Below, in pieces: positions 54,067-61,802 of a stretch of 64,000 nucleotides of DNA (its first letter is position 1; each line of letters starts with the position of its first letter). The notes beneath the pieces were generated by a model that did not search any database, was not told the DNA's origin, and saw only the letters and a list, made by a program, of their open reading frames with translations. Location: positions 186,001 to 250,000 of the forward strand of contig UQYP01000001.1 in assembly GCA_900545335.1 (NCBI GenBank), given 5' to 3'. The position numbers and the translations under genes are program-made. This DNA is from an uncultured Sutterella sp. Its GTDB lineage: Bacteria > Pseudomonadota > Gammaproteobacteria > Burkholderiales > Burkholderiaceae_F.

Positions 54067-54483
54067 ATGTTGCAACCTAATCGACGCAAATACCGCAAGG
54101 ATCAAAAGGGCCGCAACTATGGTCTCGCTACCCGCGGCGCCAATGTGTCCTTCGGTCAGTTTGGTCTGAAGACGCTCGAACGCGGTCGTCTGACGGCTCG
54201 CCAAATCGAAGCAGCTCGTCGTGCCATTACTCGCCATATTAAGCGTGGTGGCCGCGTGTGGATCCGTGTGTTCCCGGATAAGCCCATTTCTGAAAAGCCT
54301 GCCGAAGTCCGTATGGGTAACGGTAAGGGTAATCCGGAATACTGGGTAGCCTTGGTGCAACCGGGTCGTGTGCTTTATGAAATGGACGGGGTTGACGAAC
54401 AATTGGCTCGCGAAGCTTTCGCTCTCGCCGCTGCCAAGTTGCCGGTCAAGACCACGTTCGTTGTCCGCCAAATCGGCATGTAA
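54067..54483 (+). CDS. rplP: 50S ribosomal protein L16
   Basis: Protein near the A-site tRNA, 138 residues: MLQPNRRKYRKDQKGRN, GRLTARQIEAARRAITRHIKR in sequence order, then PAEVRMGNGKGNPEYWVALV. It follows rpsC by 3 bp (TAAGCGATG) and precedes rpmC by 12 bp. Confidence 0.97.
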   Translation: MLQPNRRKYRKDQKGRNYGLATRGANVSFGQFGLKTLERGRLTARQIEAARRAITRHIKRGGRVWIRVFPDKPISEKPAEVRMGNGKGNPEYWVALVQPGRVLYEMDGVDEQLAREAFALAAAKLPVKTTFVVRQIGM

Positions 54484-54495
54484 GGAGAGACGGCA

Positions 54496-54690
54496 ATGAA
54501 CGCAAAAGAATTGCTCGCCATGGATGAAGCTGCTCTCAAGAAGGAACTGGCTGACTTGATGCAAGCGCACTTCAAACTGCGCATGCAACACGGCACTCAA
54601 CAACTTCAAAACCCGAATCAGTTGCGCACGACGCGTCGTGATATCGCGCGCGTTCGCACGATTCTCGCTCAAAAGGCGGCTTCGAAATGA
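54496..54690 (+). CDS. rpmC: 50S ribosomal protein L29
   Basis: Small helical hairpin protein at the tunnel exit, 64 residues. MNAKELLAMDEAALKKEL and the C-terminal TRRDIARVRTILAQKA are typical. AAGGAGAG precedes the ATG. Its end overlaps the rpsQ start (ATGA). Confidence 0.95.
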   Translation: MNAKELLAMDEAALKKELADLMQAHFKLRMQHGTQQLQNPNQLRTTRRDIARVRTILAQKAASK

Positions 54691-54962
54691 CACAAGAAAC
54701 TCAAAAGACTACGTTAGCTCGTACGTTGGTCGGCAAAGTTGTCAGCAACAAGATGCAAAAGACCGTTACGGTTCTTGTTGAACGTAAGGAAATGCATCCG
54801 CTGTATGGCAAGTTTGTGTTGGTCTCCAAGAAGTATCATGCTCATTGTGAGTCCAATGACCTGAACGAAGGTGATACGGTTGAAATTTCTGAAACCCGTC
54901 CCATTTCCAAGACCAAAGCTTGGACGGTGACGAAGGTTTTGAAGAAGGCCGAAATCATCTAA
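54687..54962 (+). CDS. rpsQ: 30S ribosomal protein S17
   Basis: Primary 16S-binding OB-fold protein, 91 residues. RTLVGKVVSNKMQKTVTVLVER and KKYHAHCESNDLNEGDTVEI are diagnostic. Last gene of this promoter-to-promoter unit: a 218-bp gap with a strong promoter separates it from rplN. Confidence 0.97.
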   Translation: MTQETQKTTLARTLVGKVVSNKMQKTVTVLVERKEMHPLYGKFVLVSKKYHAHCESNDLNEGDTVEISETRPISKTKAWTVTKVLKKAEII

Positions 54963-54972
54963 TAAATTAGCC

Positions 54973-55001
54973 TTGCAAGTTTTCTAATTCTTAGATATAC
55001 T
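54973..55001 (+). promoter_or_regulatory. rplN (spc cluster) promoter
   Basis: TTGCAA within CTTGCAAG, 17-bp spacer, TATACT. The -35 palindrome and following T-rich stretch closely resemble the rplC promoter (CTTGCAAG[C/T]TTTT). It lies about 180 bp upstream of rplN, giving a long leader. Confidence 0.8.
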
Positions 55002-55012
55002 TGCGGCTTCGT

Positions 55013-55044
55013 GGTTGGGGTTGACTAAAAAGTCGACCTCAACC
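55013..55044 (+). promoter_or_regulatory. Leader hairpin upstream of rplN
   Basis: A 14-bp stem (GGTTGGGGTTGACT / AGTCGACCTCAACC, two G-U pairs) with an AAAA loop, right after the inferred transcription start. Closer to the gene, CCCAA/TTGGG encloses TCCGC-ATA-GCGGA (about 55125-55170). No U-tract follows either, so a regulatory or stabilising leader is more likely than a terminator. Confidence 0.55.
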
Positions 55045-55180
55045 GTATTCGTCAAGAGCATTTATCTTATGCAGCAAGCCATGAAATGTGGGCTTTCAGC
55101 GAAGTAAGTTGAGTGTTCTTCCTCCCAATAACGGGACCAATACTATCCGCATAGCGGAATAAGTTGGGAAATAGGTAATC

Positions 55181-55549
55181 ATGATTCAGATGCAAAGCAA
55201 ACTGGACGTGGCCGATAACACGGGCGCTCGTTCAGTGATGTGTATCAAGGTGTTGGGCGGTTCTAAGCGCCGCTACGCCAACATCGGTGATGTCATCAAG
55301 GTGACGGTTAAAGAAGCCGCTCCGCGTGGCCGCGTCAAGAAGGGCGAAGTCTACAACGCTGTTGTGGTTCGTACCGCTAAGGGTGTGCGCCGTGCTGACG
55401 GTTCTTCCATTTCTTTCGATGGCAACGCCGCTGTGTTGCTCAATTCTAAATTAGAGCCGATCGGAACTCGTATCTTCGGACCGGTTACGCGTGAATTGCG
55501 TACCGAACAATTTATGAAGATCGTTTCCTTGGCTCCGGAAGTTTTGTAA
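55181..55549 (+). CDS. rplN: 50S ribosomal protein L14
   Basis: Subunit-interface protein, 122 residues beginning MIQMQSKLDVADNTGARSVM, with GGSKRRYANIGDVIKVTVKEA and RIFGPVTRELR. First gene of the spc-type cluster. The ribosome site is weak (AAATAGGTAATC). Confidence 0.98.
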   Translation: MIQMQSKLDVADNTGARSVMCIKVLGGSKRRYANIGDVIKVTVKEAAPRGRVKKGEVYNAVVVRTAKGVRRADGSSISFDGNAAVLLNSKLEPIGTRIFGPVTRELRTEQFMKIVSLAPEVL

Positions 55550-55560
55550 GGAGACGCGCG

Positions 55561-55881
55561 ATGCAACGCATCCGTAAAGGTGACGAAGTTATCGTTATCA
55601 CCGGCCGAGACAAGGGCAAGCGCGGTACCGTGCTCTCCCGAGTCGACGATCGTCACGTGACGGTCGAAGGCATCAATGTTGTCAAGAAGCATACTCGCCC
55701 GAACCCGATGACGGGTGCTACCGGCGGTATTGTCAACAAGGTTATGCCGATCGATCAATCGAACGTCATGCTCGTCAATCCGGCCACTGGTAAGGGCGAA
55801 CGTGTTGGCTTCAAAGAAGTTGACGGTAAGAAAGTTCGCGTGTTTAAGAGCGACGGCAGCATTGTCGGCGCTAAGGCTTAA
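55561..55881 (+). CDS. rplX: 50S ribosomal protein L24
   Basis: Assembly-initiating 23S protein with a KOW motif, 106 residues: MQRIRKGDEVIVITGRDKGKRG then VEGINVVKKHTRPNPMTGATGGI across the loop. AAGGAGACGCGCG precedes the ATG. It is 14 bp ahead of rplE. Confidence 0.97.
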   Translation: MQRIRKGDEVIVITGRDKGKRGTVLSRVDDRHVTVEGINVVKKHTRPNPMTGATGGIVNKVMPIDQSNVMLVNPATGKGERVGFKEVDGKKVRVFKSDGSIVGAKA

Positions 55882-55895
55882 TAGAGGGTAAATCG

Positions 55896-56435
55896 ATGTC
55901 TCGTTTCCAAACTCTCTACCGTGAAGCCATTGTGCCCGAATTGATTAAGAAGTTCGGTTACAAAACCACAATGCAAGTTCCGCGTATCACGAAGATTACG
56001 TTGAACATGGGTGTCGGCGAAGCGGTTAACGATAAAAAGTTGATCGACAACGCTGTTGCCGATCTCACCAAGATTGCCGGTCAAAAGCCGGTGGTGACCA
56101 AGACCCGTAAGGCTATTGCTAACTTTAAGATCCGTGAAAATATGCCGATCGGTTGCATGGTGACCTTGCGCGGTGAACGTATGTATGATTTCTTGGACCG
56201 CTTGATCACGATCGCTTTCCCGCGTGTTCGTGACTTCCGTGGTGTCTCCGGTCGTTCTTTTGACGGCCGCGGCAACTACAACATCGGTCTTAAAGAACAA
56301 ATCATTTTCCCGGAAATTGAATACGACAAGATCGACAAGATCCGTGGGATGAATATTTCTATCACGACGACTGCGAAAACTGACGAAGAAGCTAAGGCTT
56401 TGCTCGCCGCTTTCCGCTTTCCGTTCCGTAATTAA
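55896..56435 (+). CDS. rplE: 50S ribosomal protein L5
   Basis: 5S rRNA-binding protein of the central protuberance, 179 residues: TKITLNMGVGEAVNDKKL, GQKPVVTKTRKAIANFKIRE and the C-terminal GMNISITTTAKTDEEAKALL. TAGAGGGTAAATCG precedes the ATG. Confidence 0.98.
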   Translation: MSRFQTLYREAIVPELIKKFGYKTTMQVPRITKITLNMGVGEAVNDKKLIDNAVADLTKIAGQKPVVTKTRKAIANFKIRENMPIGCMVTLRGERMYDFLDRLITIAFPRVRDFRGVSGRSFDGRGNYNIGLKEQIIFPEIEYDKIDKIRGMNISITTTAKTDEEAKALLAAFRFPFRN

Positions 56436-56448
56436 TCGAGGTGGTGAA

Positions 56449-56754
56449 TTGGCTAAACTCGCACTGATTAACCGTGACTTGAAGCGTGCCCGCACGGTCG
56501 CTAAGTTTGCGGAAAAGCGCGCCGCTTTGAAGGCGGTTATTAATGACGCCACCCGTTCTATCGAAGAACGTATGGAAGCTCGTCAACAATTGCAATTGTT
56601 GCCCCGTGACGCTAACCCGTGCCGTTTGCGCAACCGTTGCGGTCTGACGGGTCGTCCCCGTGGAACGTTCCGCAAGTTCGGCTTGGCTCGTACCAAGATT
56701 CGTGAAGCCGCTATGCGCGGCGATATTCCCGGCCTTATCAAGGCTAGCTGGTAA
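56449..56754 (+). CDS. rpsN: 30S ribosomal protein S14
   Basis: 30S head protein, 101 residues, the long zinc-free form (no CxxC pairs; CRLRNRCGLTGRPRGTFRKF near the C terminus). The start is TTG: no ATG or GTG is in frame upstream before a stop, GAGGTGG stands at the right distance, and the encoded MAKLALINRDLKRA aligns with relatives. TTG is rare for such a highly expressed gene. Confidence 0.95.
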   Translation: MAKLALINRDLKRARTVAKFAEKRAALKAVINDATRSIEERMEARQQLQLLPRDANPCRLRNRCGLTGRPRGTFRKFGLARTKIREAAMRGDIPGLIKASW

Positions 56755-56768
56755 GCGAGGAGATTATC

Positions 56769-57164
56769 ATGAGCATGAGTGATCCGATCGCCGATATGTT
56801 GACCCGCATCCGCAATGGTCAAACTGTCGACAAGACGGAAGTGGTGATGCCCTCCTCGAAGTTGAAGGTGGCTATCGCTCAAGTCTTGAAGGATGAAGGA
56901 TACATTGATGGCTTTAGTGTTGTGAACAACAACGGTAAGGCTGAATTACACGTCGGTTTGAAGTACTACGCCGGCCGTCCTGTGATTGAACGCCTCGAAC
57001 GCGTTTCTCGTCCTGGTCTGCGTGTGTATAAGAACCATCAAACGATTCCGCAAGTGATGAACGGTTTGGGTATCGCGATTATGTCTACCCCGAAGGGTGT
57101 GATGACTGATCGTAAGGCCCGTGCAGCCGGCATCGGTGGCGAAGTCATTTGCTACGTAGCTTAA
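56769..57164 (+). CDS. rpsH: 30S ribosomal protein S8
   Basis: 16S central-domain protein and, in E. coli, repressor of the spc operon through the rplE mRNA. 131 residues: MSMSDPIADMLTRIRNGQ, then ISTPKGVMTDRKARAAGIGGE-type C terminus (MSTPKG here). GCGAGGAGATTATC precedes the ATG. Confidence 0.98.
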   Translation: MSMSDPIADMLTRIRNGQTVDKTEVVMPSSKLKVAIAQVLKDEGYIDGFSVVNNNGKAELHVGLKYYAGRPVIERLERVSRPGLRVYKNHQTIPQVMNGLGIAIMSTPKGVMTDRKARAAGIGGEVICYVA

Positions 57165-57184
57165 TGAGCGAGGAGGGATAGATA

Positions 57185-57718
57185 ATGTCGCGAATCGCTA
57201 AAGAAGCTGTGATCATTACCAAGGGCGTCGACTGCAAGATCGACAACGGAATGATCTCTATGAAGGGCCCGAAGGGCGAATTGAGCTTGAAGCTCAATCC
57301 CTTGGTGACCATCAAGCAAGACGGTGATCATTTGCACTTCGAAGCTGTTGACAGCAGCCGTGAAGCCAATGCTGCTTCCGGTACGATCCGTGCTTTGGTC
57401 AATGACATGAACAAAGGTGTCAGCGTTGGCTTCGAAAAGAAGTTGACGTTGGTTGGTGTGGGCTTCCGTGCTCAAGCCAGCGGTGACACGTTGAATTTAT
57501 CGCTCGGCTTTAGTCACCCTGTGGTGCACAAGATGCCCGCCGGTGTGAAGGCTGAAACCCCGAGTCAAACGGAAATTGTGATCAAGGGCGCTGATAAGCA
57601 GAAGGTCGGTCAGACCGCTGCCGTTATCCGCGGCTACCGTCCGCCTGAACCCTACAAGGGCAAGGGTGTCCGTTACGCCGACGAAGTCGTTGTGATCAAG
57701 GAAACCAAGAAGAAGTAA
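57185..57718 (+). CDS. rplF: 50S ribosomal protein L6
   Basis: Protein near the GTPase centre, 177 residues of two similar domains: MSRIAKEAVIITKGVDCKID and the C-terminal GYRPPEPYKGKGVRYADE. GAGGAGGGATAGATA precedes the ATG. Followed by rplR after 17 bp. Confidence 0.98.
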   Translation: MSRIAKEAVIITKGVDCKIDNGMISMKGPKGELSLKLNPLVTIKQDGDHLHFEAVDSSREANAASGTIRALVNDMNKGVSVGFEKKLTLVGVGFRAQASGDTLNLSLGFSHPVVHKMPAGVKAETPSQTEIVIKGADKQKVGQTAAVIRGYRPPEPYKGKGVRYADEVVVIKETKKK

Positions 57719-57735
57719 GCGGGGCGGAGACAGAA

Positions 57736-58104
57736 ATGATCGATAAAAAAGCAAATCGTCTGCGTCGTGCACGTGCTACTCGTGCCCGCATCAAGTTGCA
57801 AAAGATGGATCGCTTGACGGTTCATCGTACTAACTTGCACATTTACGCCAGCATCATCAGCGCTGACGGTGGTCGCGTGTTGGTTTCCGCCTCCACGCTC
57901 GAACCCGAAGTTCGCGCTCAGTTGGCAAATGAACAAGGCCGTGGCGGCAACGTCAAGGCTGCTAAGTTGATTGGTACGCGTTTGGCCGAAAAGGCAAAGG
58001 CCGCCGGCATCGAAACGTGTGCTTTTGACCGTTCTGGTTACCGTTTTCATGGCCGCATCGCTGCGTTGGCTCAGGCCGCGCGTGAAGCTGGCTTGAAGTT
58101 CTAA
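57736..58104 (+). CDS. rplR: 50S ribosomal protein L18
   Basis: 5S rRNA-binding protein, 122 residues: basic N terminus MIDKKANRLRRARATRARIK, LTVHRTNLHIYASIIS and FDRSGYRFHGRIAALAQAAR. GGGGCGGAGACAGAA precedes the ATG. Nine bp separate it from rpsE. Confidence 0.97.
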   Translation: MIDKKANRLRRARATRARIKLQKMDRLTVHRTNLHIYASIISADGGRVLVSASTLEPEVRAQLANEQGRGGNVKAAKLIGTRLAEKAKAAGIETCAFDRSGYRFHGRIAALAQAAREAGLKF

Positions 58105-58113
58105 GAGGGACTT

Positions 58114-58635
58114 ATGGCTAAGGCTCAAGGAAAGAATGCGGCTGTCGACGCTATCGACGACGGCATGCGTGAAAATATGATTGCGGTTAACCGCGTTACC
58201 AAGGTTGTGAAGGGCGGCCGCATTATGGCTTTCGCTGCTCTCACTGTTGTTGGTGATGGCGACGGCCGTATTGGTATGGGTACGGGTAAGAGCCGTGAAG
58301 TTCCGGCTGCCGTTCAAAAGGCTATGGAACATGCTCGCCACAACATGGTTCGTATTCCGTTGAATAACGGTACGATTTACCATGCTGTTGAAGCTCACCA
58401 CGGTGCTGCTCGTGTTATGTTGCTTCCTGCCACGGAAGGTACCGGTATCATTGCCGGTGGTCCGATGCGCGCTGTGTTTGATGCTATGGGCGTTCGCAAC
58501 ATTGTTGCTAAGGCTCACGGCTCCACGAACCCGTACAACATGGTTCGTGCCACTTTGAAGGCGCTCGAAGCTCTTCGTTCTCCGGCTGAAATTGCTGCCA
58601 AACGCGGTAAGACGGTCGAAGAAATCATGGCTTAA
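58114..58635 (+). CDS. rpsE: 30S ribosomal protein S5
   Basis: Decoding-fidelity and mRNA-helicase-site protein, 173 residues: VNRVTKVVKGGRIMAFAALT, VVGDGDGRIGMGTGKSREVP and the late NIVAKAHGSTNPYNMVRAT. GAGGGACTT precedes the ATG. Followed by rpmD after 20 bp. Confidence 0.98.
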   Translation: MAKAQGKNAAVDAIDDGMRENMIAVNRVTKVVKGGRIMAFAALTVVGDGDGRIGMGTGKSREVPAAVQKAMEHARHNMVRIPLNNGTIYHAVEAHHGAARVMLLPATEGTGIIAGGPMRAVFDAMGVRNIVAKAHGSTNPYNMVRATLKALEALRSPAEIAAKRGKTVEEIMA

Positions 58636-58655
58636 TTCCGAAGGAGAGATTCGAA

Positions 58656-58835
58656 ATGGCTAAGAAGACCATTAAAGTTACGTTGATCAAGAGCCCGATC
58701 GGCACGAAGGCCGATCACCGTGCTACGTTGCGTGGCTTGGGCTTGTCAAAGATGAACCAAACACGTGAACTCGAAGACACGCCTGCCGTGCGCGGTATGA
58801 TCACGAAGGTTGCCTACTTGGTTCGTGCCGAGTAA
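58656..58835 (+). CDS. rpmD: 50S ribosomal protein L30
   Basis: A 59-residue protein in the standard slot between rpsE and rplO: MAKKTIKVTLIKSPIGTK, followed by HRATLRGLGLSKMNQTRELE and ending VAYLVRAE. The Leu-Gly-Leu region and length are typical of L30. CGAAGGAGAGATTCGAA precedes the ATG. Confidence 0.96.
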   Translation: MAKKTIKVTLIKSPIGTKADHRATLRGLGLSKMNQTRELEDTPAVRGMITKVAYLVRAE

Positions 58836-58848
58836 TTAGGGGTAGATG

Positions 58849-59283
58849 ATGCAATTAAATACTTTGCAACCCGCTGTGGGTTCTAAGAGCGCTCGTCACC
58901 GCGTCGGTCGCGGTGTGGGTTCCGGTTGGGGCAAAACGGCCGGCCGTGGCCACAAAGGTCAAAAGTCCCGCGCCGGTGGCTTCCACAAGGTGGGCTTCGA
59001 AGGCGGTCAAATGCCGCTGCATCGTCGCTTGCCGAAGCGTGGTTTCACGTCTTTGACGCGTCGTTTCTGCGAAGAAGTTCGCTTGAACGAACTCCAAGGT
59101 TTGTCCGTGGAAGAAATCGATTTGGCTGTTTTGAAGACTGCCAACATCGTTTCTGCTCGCGCTTTGTCCGCTCGCGTAATCAAGTCCGGAGAAATCTCCC
59201 GCAAGGTTGTGCTCCGCGGTTTGAGCGCCACGAAGGGTGCCAAGGCTGCTATTGAAGCTGCCGGCGGCTCCGTGGAAGAGTAA
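58849..59283 (+). CDS. rplO: 50S ribosomal protein L15
   Basis: Late-assembly 23S protein, 144 residues. I start at the second of two adjacent ATGs (MQLNTLQPAVGSKSARHRVG) because it is 6 bp from AGGGG; the first (58846) is equally open. GRGVGSGWGKTAGRGHKGQKSR and GFEGGQMPLHRRLPKRGF are diagnostic. secY follows after 22 bp. Confidence 0.96.
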   Translation: MQLNTLQPAVGSKSARHRVGRGVGSGWGKTAGRGHKGQKSRAGGFHKVGFEGGQMPLHRRLPKRGFTSLTRRFCEEVRLNELQGLSVEEIDLAVLKTANIVSARALSARVIKSGEISRKVVLRGLSATKGAKAAIEAAGGSVEE

Positions 59284-59305
59284 CTCGCTTTTTAGGAAGA
59301 ACAAC

Positions 59306-60634
59306 GTGGCGACCAGCCCTAGTTCCAATCAAGCAAGCGGCCCGAAGTACGGTGATTTGAAGCGCCGTATCATCTTCTTGCTGCTTGCCTTAGTCGTGTA
59401 CCGCATCGGCGCACATGTGCCGGTGCCGGGCATCGATCCCGACATGCTGTCTCGTTTGTTCCAAGAACAGCAAGGCGGCATTCTCGGGCTGTTCAACATG
59501 TTCTCTGGTGGCGCTTTATCGCGCTTCTCAGTGTTTGCGTTGGGGATCATGCCGTACATTTCTGCATCCATTATTATGCAGATGCTGTCGTATGTGCTCC
59601 CTTCGCTAGAAAGTTTGCGTAAAGAGGGCGAGTCCGGACGCCGTAAGATCACCCAATATACACGTTACGGTACGCTGTTATTGGGTGTATTCCAGGCATT
59701 CGGTATCGCTGTCGCGCTTGAAAGCCAGGCAGGCCTCGTTTTGGATCCGGGCATGATGTTCCGATTCACTTGCGTGGTCTCTTTGGTGACAGGCACGATG
59801 TTCTTGATGTGGCTCGGTGAACAAATCACTGAACGCGGTTTAGGTAACGGTATCTCGATCATTATTTTCGCCGGTATCGTTGCAGGATTGCCCTCGGCTA
59901 TTTCCGGCTTATTCCAGCTGGTGAGCACCGGTGCTATCAGCCCCTTGTCTGCGATTTTTGTGATTGCCATCGTTGCGGTCGTGACGGCTTTTGTAGTCTT
60001 CATTGAACGCGGTCAACGTCGCATTACGGTGAACTATGCCAAACGTCAGGTCGGCAACCGTCTCTACGGCGGCCAAACGTCCTATCTGCCGTTGAAGATG
60101 AATATGTCGGGTGTGATTCCTCCGATCTTTGCTTCATCTTTGATTTTGTTCCCGGCAACGTTGGCTGGATGGTTTACCAGCGGCGACTCCACTCGTTGGA
60201 TTCGTGACCTGGCAGCAGCTTTGTCTCCCGGTCAGCCGCTCTACACCCTGCTTTATGCTGCAATGATTGTTTTCTTTGCATACTTCTACACGGCTTTGGT
60301 TTTCAATCCGCGTGAAACTGCAGAGAATCTGAAAAAGAGTGGTGCGTTCGTCCCGGGTATTCGCCCCGGTGAGCAAACGTCTCGCTACATCGATAAGGTG
60401 TTGCTGCGTTTGACACTCGGCGGTGCGATTTATCTGGTGTTTGTCTGCTTAGTGCCGGAATTTTTGAATATGCGTTTCAATGTTCCGTTCTACTTCGGCG
60501 GTACATCGTTGCTGATCGTAGTGGTCGTTACGATGGACTTTATGAGCCAAGTGCAGGCTTACATGATGTCGCAGCAATATGAAAATTTGCTCAAGAAGAC
60601 TAACTTCAAGGGCTTTGGTTCTGCCGGGATGTAA
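59306..60634 (+). CDS. secY: Preprotein translocase subunit SecY
   Basis: Channel subunit of SecYEG, 442 residues with ten membrane helices. I start at GTG (MATSPSSNQASGPKYGDLKR), with TAGGAAGAACAAC upstream; a longer reading would run back into rplO. The signatures YRIGAHVPVPGIDP, LGIMPYISASIIMQ (plug/TM2 region) and FVPGIRPGEQTSRYIDKVL are present. In Burkholderiales infA usually comes next; here it does not. Confidence 0.97.
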   Translation: MATSPSSNQASGPKYGDLKRRIIFLLLALVVYRIGAHVPVPGIDPDMLSRLFQEQQGGILGLFNMFSGGALSRFSVFALGIMPYISASIIMQMLSYVLPSLESLRKEGESGRRKITQYTRYGTLLLGVFQAFGIAVALESQAGLVLDPGMMFRFTCVVSLVTGTMFLMWLGEQITERGLGNGISIIIFAGIVAGLPSAISGLFQLVSTGAISPLSAIFVIAIVAVVTAFVVFIERGQRRITVNYAKRQVGNRLYGGQTSYLPLKMNMSGVIPPIFASSLILFPATLAGWFTSGDSTRWIRDLAAALSPGQPLYTLLYAAMIVFFAYFYTALVFNPRETAENLKKSGAFVPGIRPGEQTSRYIDKVLLRLTLGGAIYLVFVCLVPEFLNMRFNVPFYFGGTSLLIVVVVTMDFMSQVQAYMMSQQYENLLKKTNFKGFGSAGM

Positions 60635-60862
60635 ATTTCGGAAGAACAAAACTGAATGAGTCCGCTCGGGGCCATACTTCACGCCTCGAGGACACGCAGA
60701 GTTGCGGAGGAGTCTGACTCCTCCCGATTCTGTCTCAGAGAGTTTGGTTTTGATGCACTACGTTGGAACTAAACTTGAAGAGTTCGGGAAAAGAGAGTAT
60801 CCTCTCGAACTTCCTGTCGTGTGGACAGCAATGATCCGTGAATAACACGGTTGGAGATAACA
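60635..60862 (+). other. Non-coding structured gap where infA is expected
   Basis: A 228-bp spacer between secY and rpmJ with no ORF resembling IF-1. It contains a perfect 8-bp stem GGAGGAGT-CTG-ACTCCTCC (60706-60724), extendable by CAGAG/TTCTG, and a second arm AGTTCG/CGAACT enclosing GAGAG/CTCTC (about 60781-60814). GTTGGAGATAACA is the rpmJ ribosome site. A leader for the alpha cluster is possible; no promoter was convincing. Confidence 0.55.
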
Positions 60863-60976
60863 ATGAAGGTTAACGCTTCGGTCAAAAAAATGTGCCGCAA
60901 GTGCAAGATCATTAAGCGCAAAGGCGTTGTTCGTGTGATCTGCTCTGATCCGCGTCACAAACAGCGTCAAGGCTAA
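60863..60976 (+). CDS. rpmJ: 50S ribosomal protein L36
   Basis: A 37-residue zinc-ribbon protein: MKVNASVKKMCRKCKIIKRK and ICSDPRHKQRQG. Ligands Cys11, Cys14, Cys27 and His32 are all present, so it is the zinc-binding (C+) form. TTGGAGATAACA precedes the ATG; rpsM follows after 11 bp. First gene of the alpha cluster here. Confidence 0.97.
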   Translation: MKVNASVKKMCRKCKIIKRKGVVRVICSDPRHKQRQG

Positions 60977-60987
60977 AGAGGTAAAAG

Positions 60988-61353
60988 ATGGCTCGTATTG
61001 CCGGTATTAATATTCCGCCTAACCAACACGCAGAAATCGGTTTGACTGCCATTTATGGTATCGGCCGTTCCCGCGCTCGCGACATTTTGTCCAAGGTTGG
61101 TGTGGAATACACCAAGAAAATTAAAGATCTCGACGACGCTGAACTCGAACGCATCCGTGATGCGATCAGTCAGTACACCGTTGAAGGTGACTTGCGTCGT
61201 GAAGTTCAACTCTCGATTAAGCGCCTCATCGACTTAGGCACTTATCGTGGTATGCGTCATCGTCGCGGCTTGCCGGTTCGCGGTCAACGTACCCGTACGA
61301 ATGCTCGTACGCGTAAGGGCCCGAAGAAAGTCGGCGTCGCGCTTAAGAAGTAA
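60988..61353 (+). CDS. rpsM: 30S ribosomal protein S13
   Basis: 30S head protein contacting P-site tRNA, 121 residues: MARIAGINIPPNQHAEIGLT, YGIGRSRARDIL and RHRRGLPVRGQRTRTNARTR. AAAGAGGTAAAAG precedes the ATG. Sixteen bp before rpsK. Confidence 0.98.
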   Translation: MARIAGINIPPNQHAEIGLTAIYGIGRSRARDILSKVGVEYTKKIKDLDDAELERIRDAISQYTVEGDLRREVQLSIKRLIDLGTYRGMRHRRGLPVRGQRTRTNARTRKGPKKVGVALKK

Positions 61354-61369
61354 ACATTAAAGGATAACA

Positions 61370-61783
61370 ATGGCTGGCAAAACTCCTAGCAGTCAGCAAG
61401 TTGCTCAGCAACGTGCTCGCAAAAAGGTGAAGAAGGTCGTTACGGAAGGGATTGCGCACGTTCACGCTTCCTTCAATAACACGATCATCACGATCACCGA
61501 TCGCCAAGGCAACGCTATTGCTGCGTCGTCTTCTGGCGCTCAAGGTTTCAAGGGCTCTCGTAAATCCACGCCGTTCGCCGCGCAGGTCGCCGCTGAACAT
61601 GCTGGTCGCATCGCTCTTGAATATGGTTTGAAGAATGTTGAAGTTCGCATCATGGGACCCGGCCCCGGCCGTGAATCCAGCGTGCGTGCGCTCAATGCGC
61701 TCGGCATTCGTGTGACGTCGATTCAAGACGTGACCCCCATTCCTCACAATGGTGTGCGTCCGTCCAAGCGTCGTCGCGTCTAA
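61370..61783 (+). CDS. rpsK: 30S ribosomal protein S11
   Basis: Platform protein, 137 residues: VTEGIAHVHASFNNTIITIT, AASSSGAQGFKGSRKSTPFA and the C-terminal SIQDVTPIPHNGVRPSKRRR. Eight residues longer at the N terminus than E. coli S11. TTAAAGGATAACA precedes the ATG. Confidence 0.98.
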   Translation: MAGKTPSSQQVAQQRARKKVKKVVTEGIAHVHASFNNTIITITDRQGNAIAASSSGAQGFKGSRKSTPFAAQVAAEHAGRIALEYGLKNVEVRIMGPGPGRESSVRALNALGIRVTSIQDVTPIPHNGVRPSKRRRV

Positions 61784-61802
61784 CTACTTTTTCTAATCCC
61801 GC

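Noticed and set aside
60635..60862. A hidden or frameshifted infA between secY and rpmJ
   Set aside because: No IF-1-like peptide (for example MAKE..I.M.G) was found in any frame by eye, and the segment is dominated by inverted repeats.
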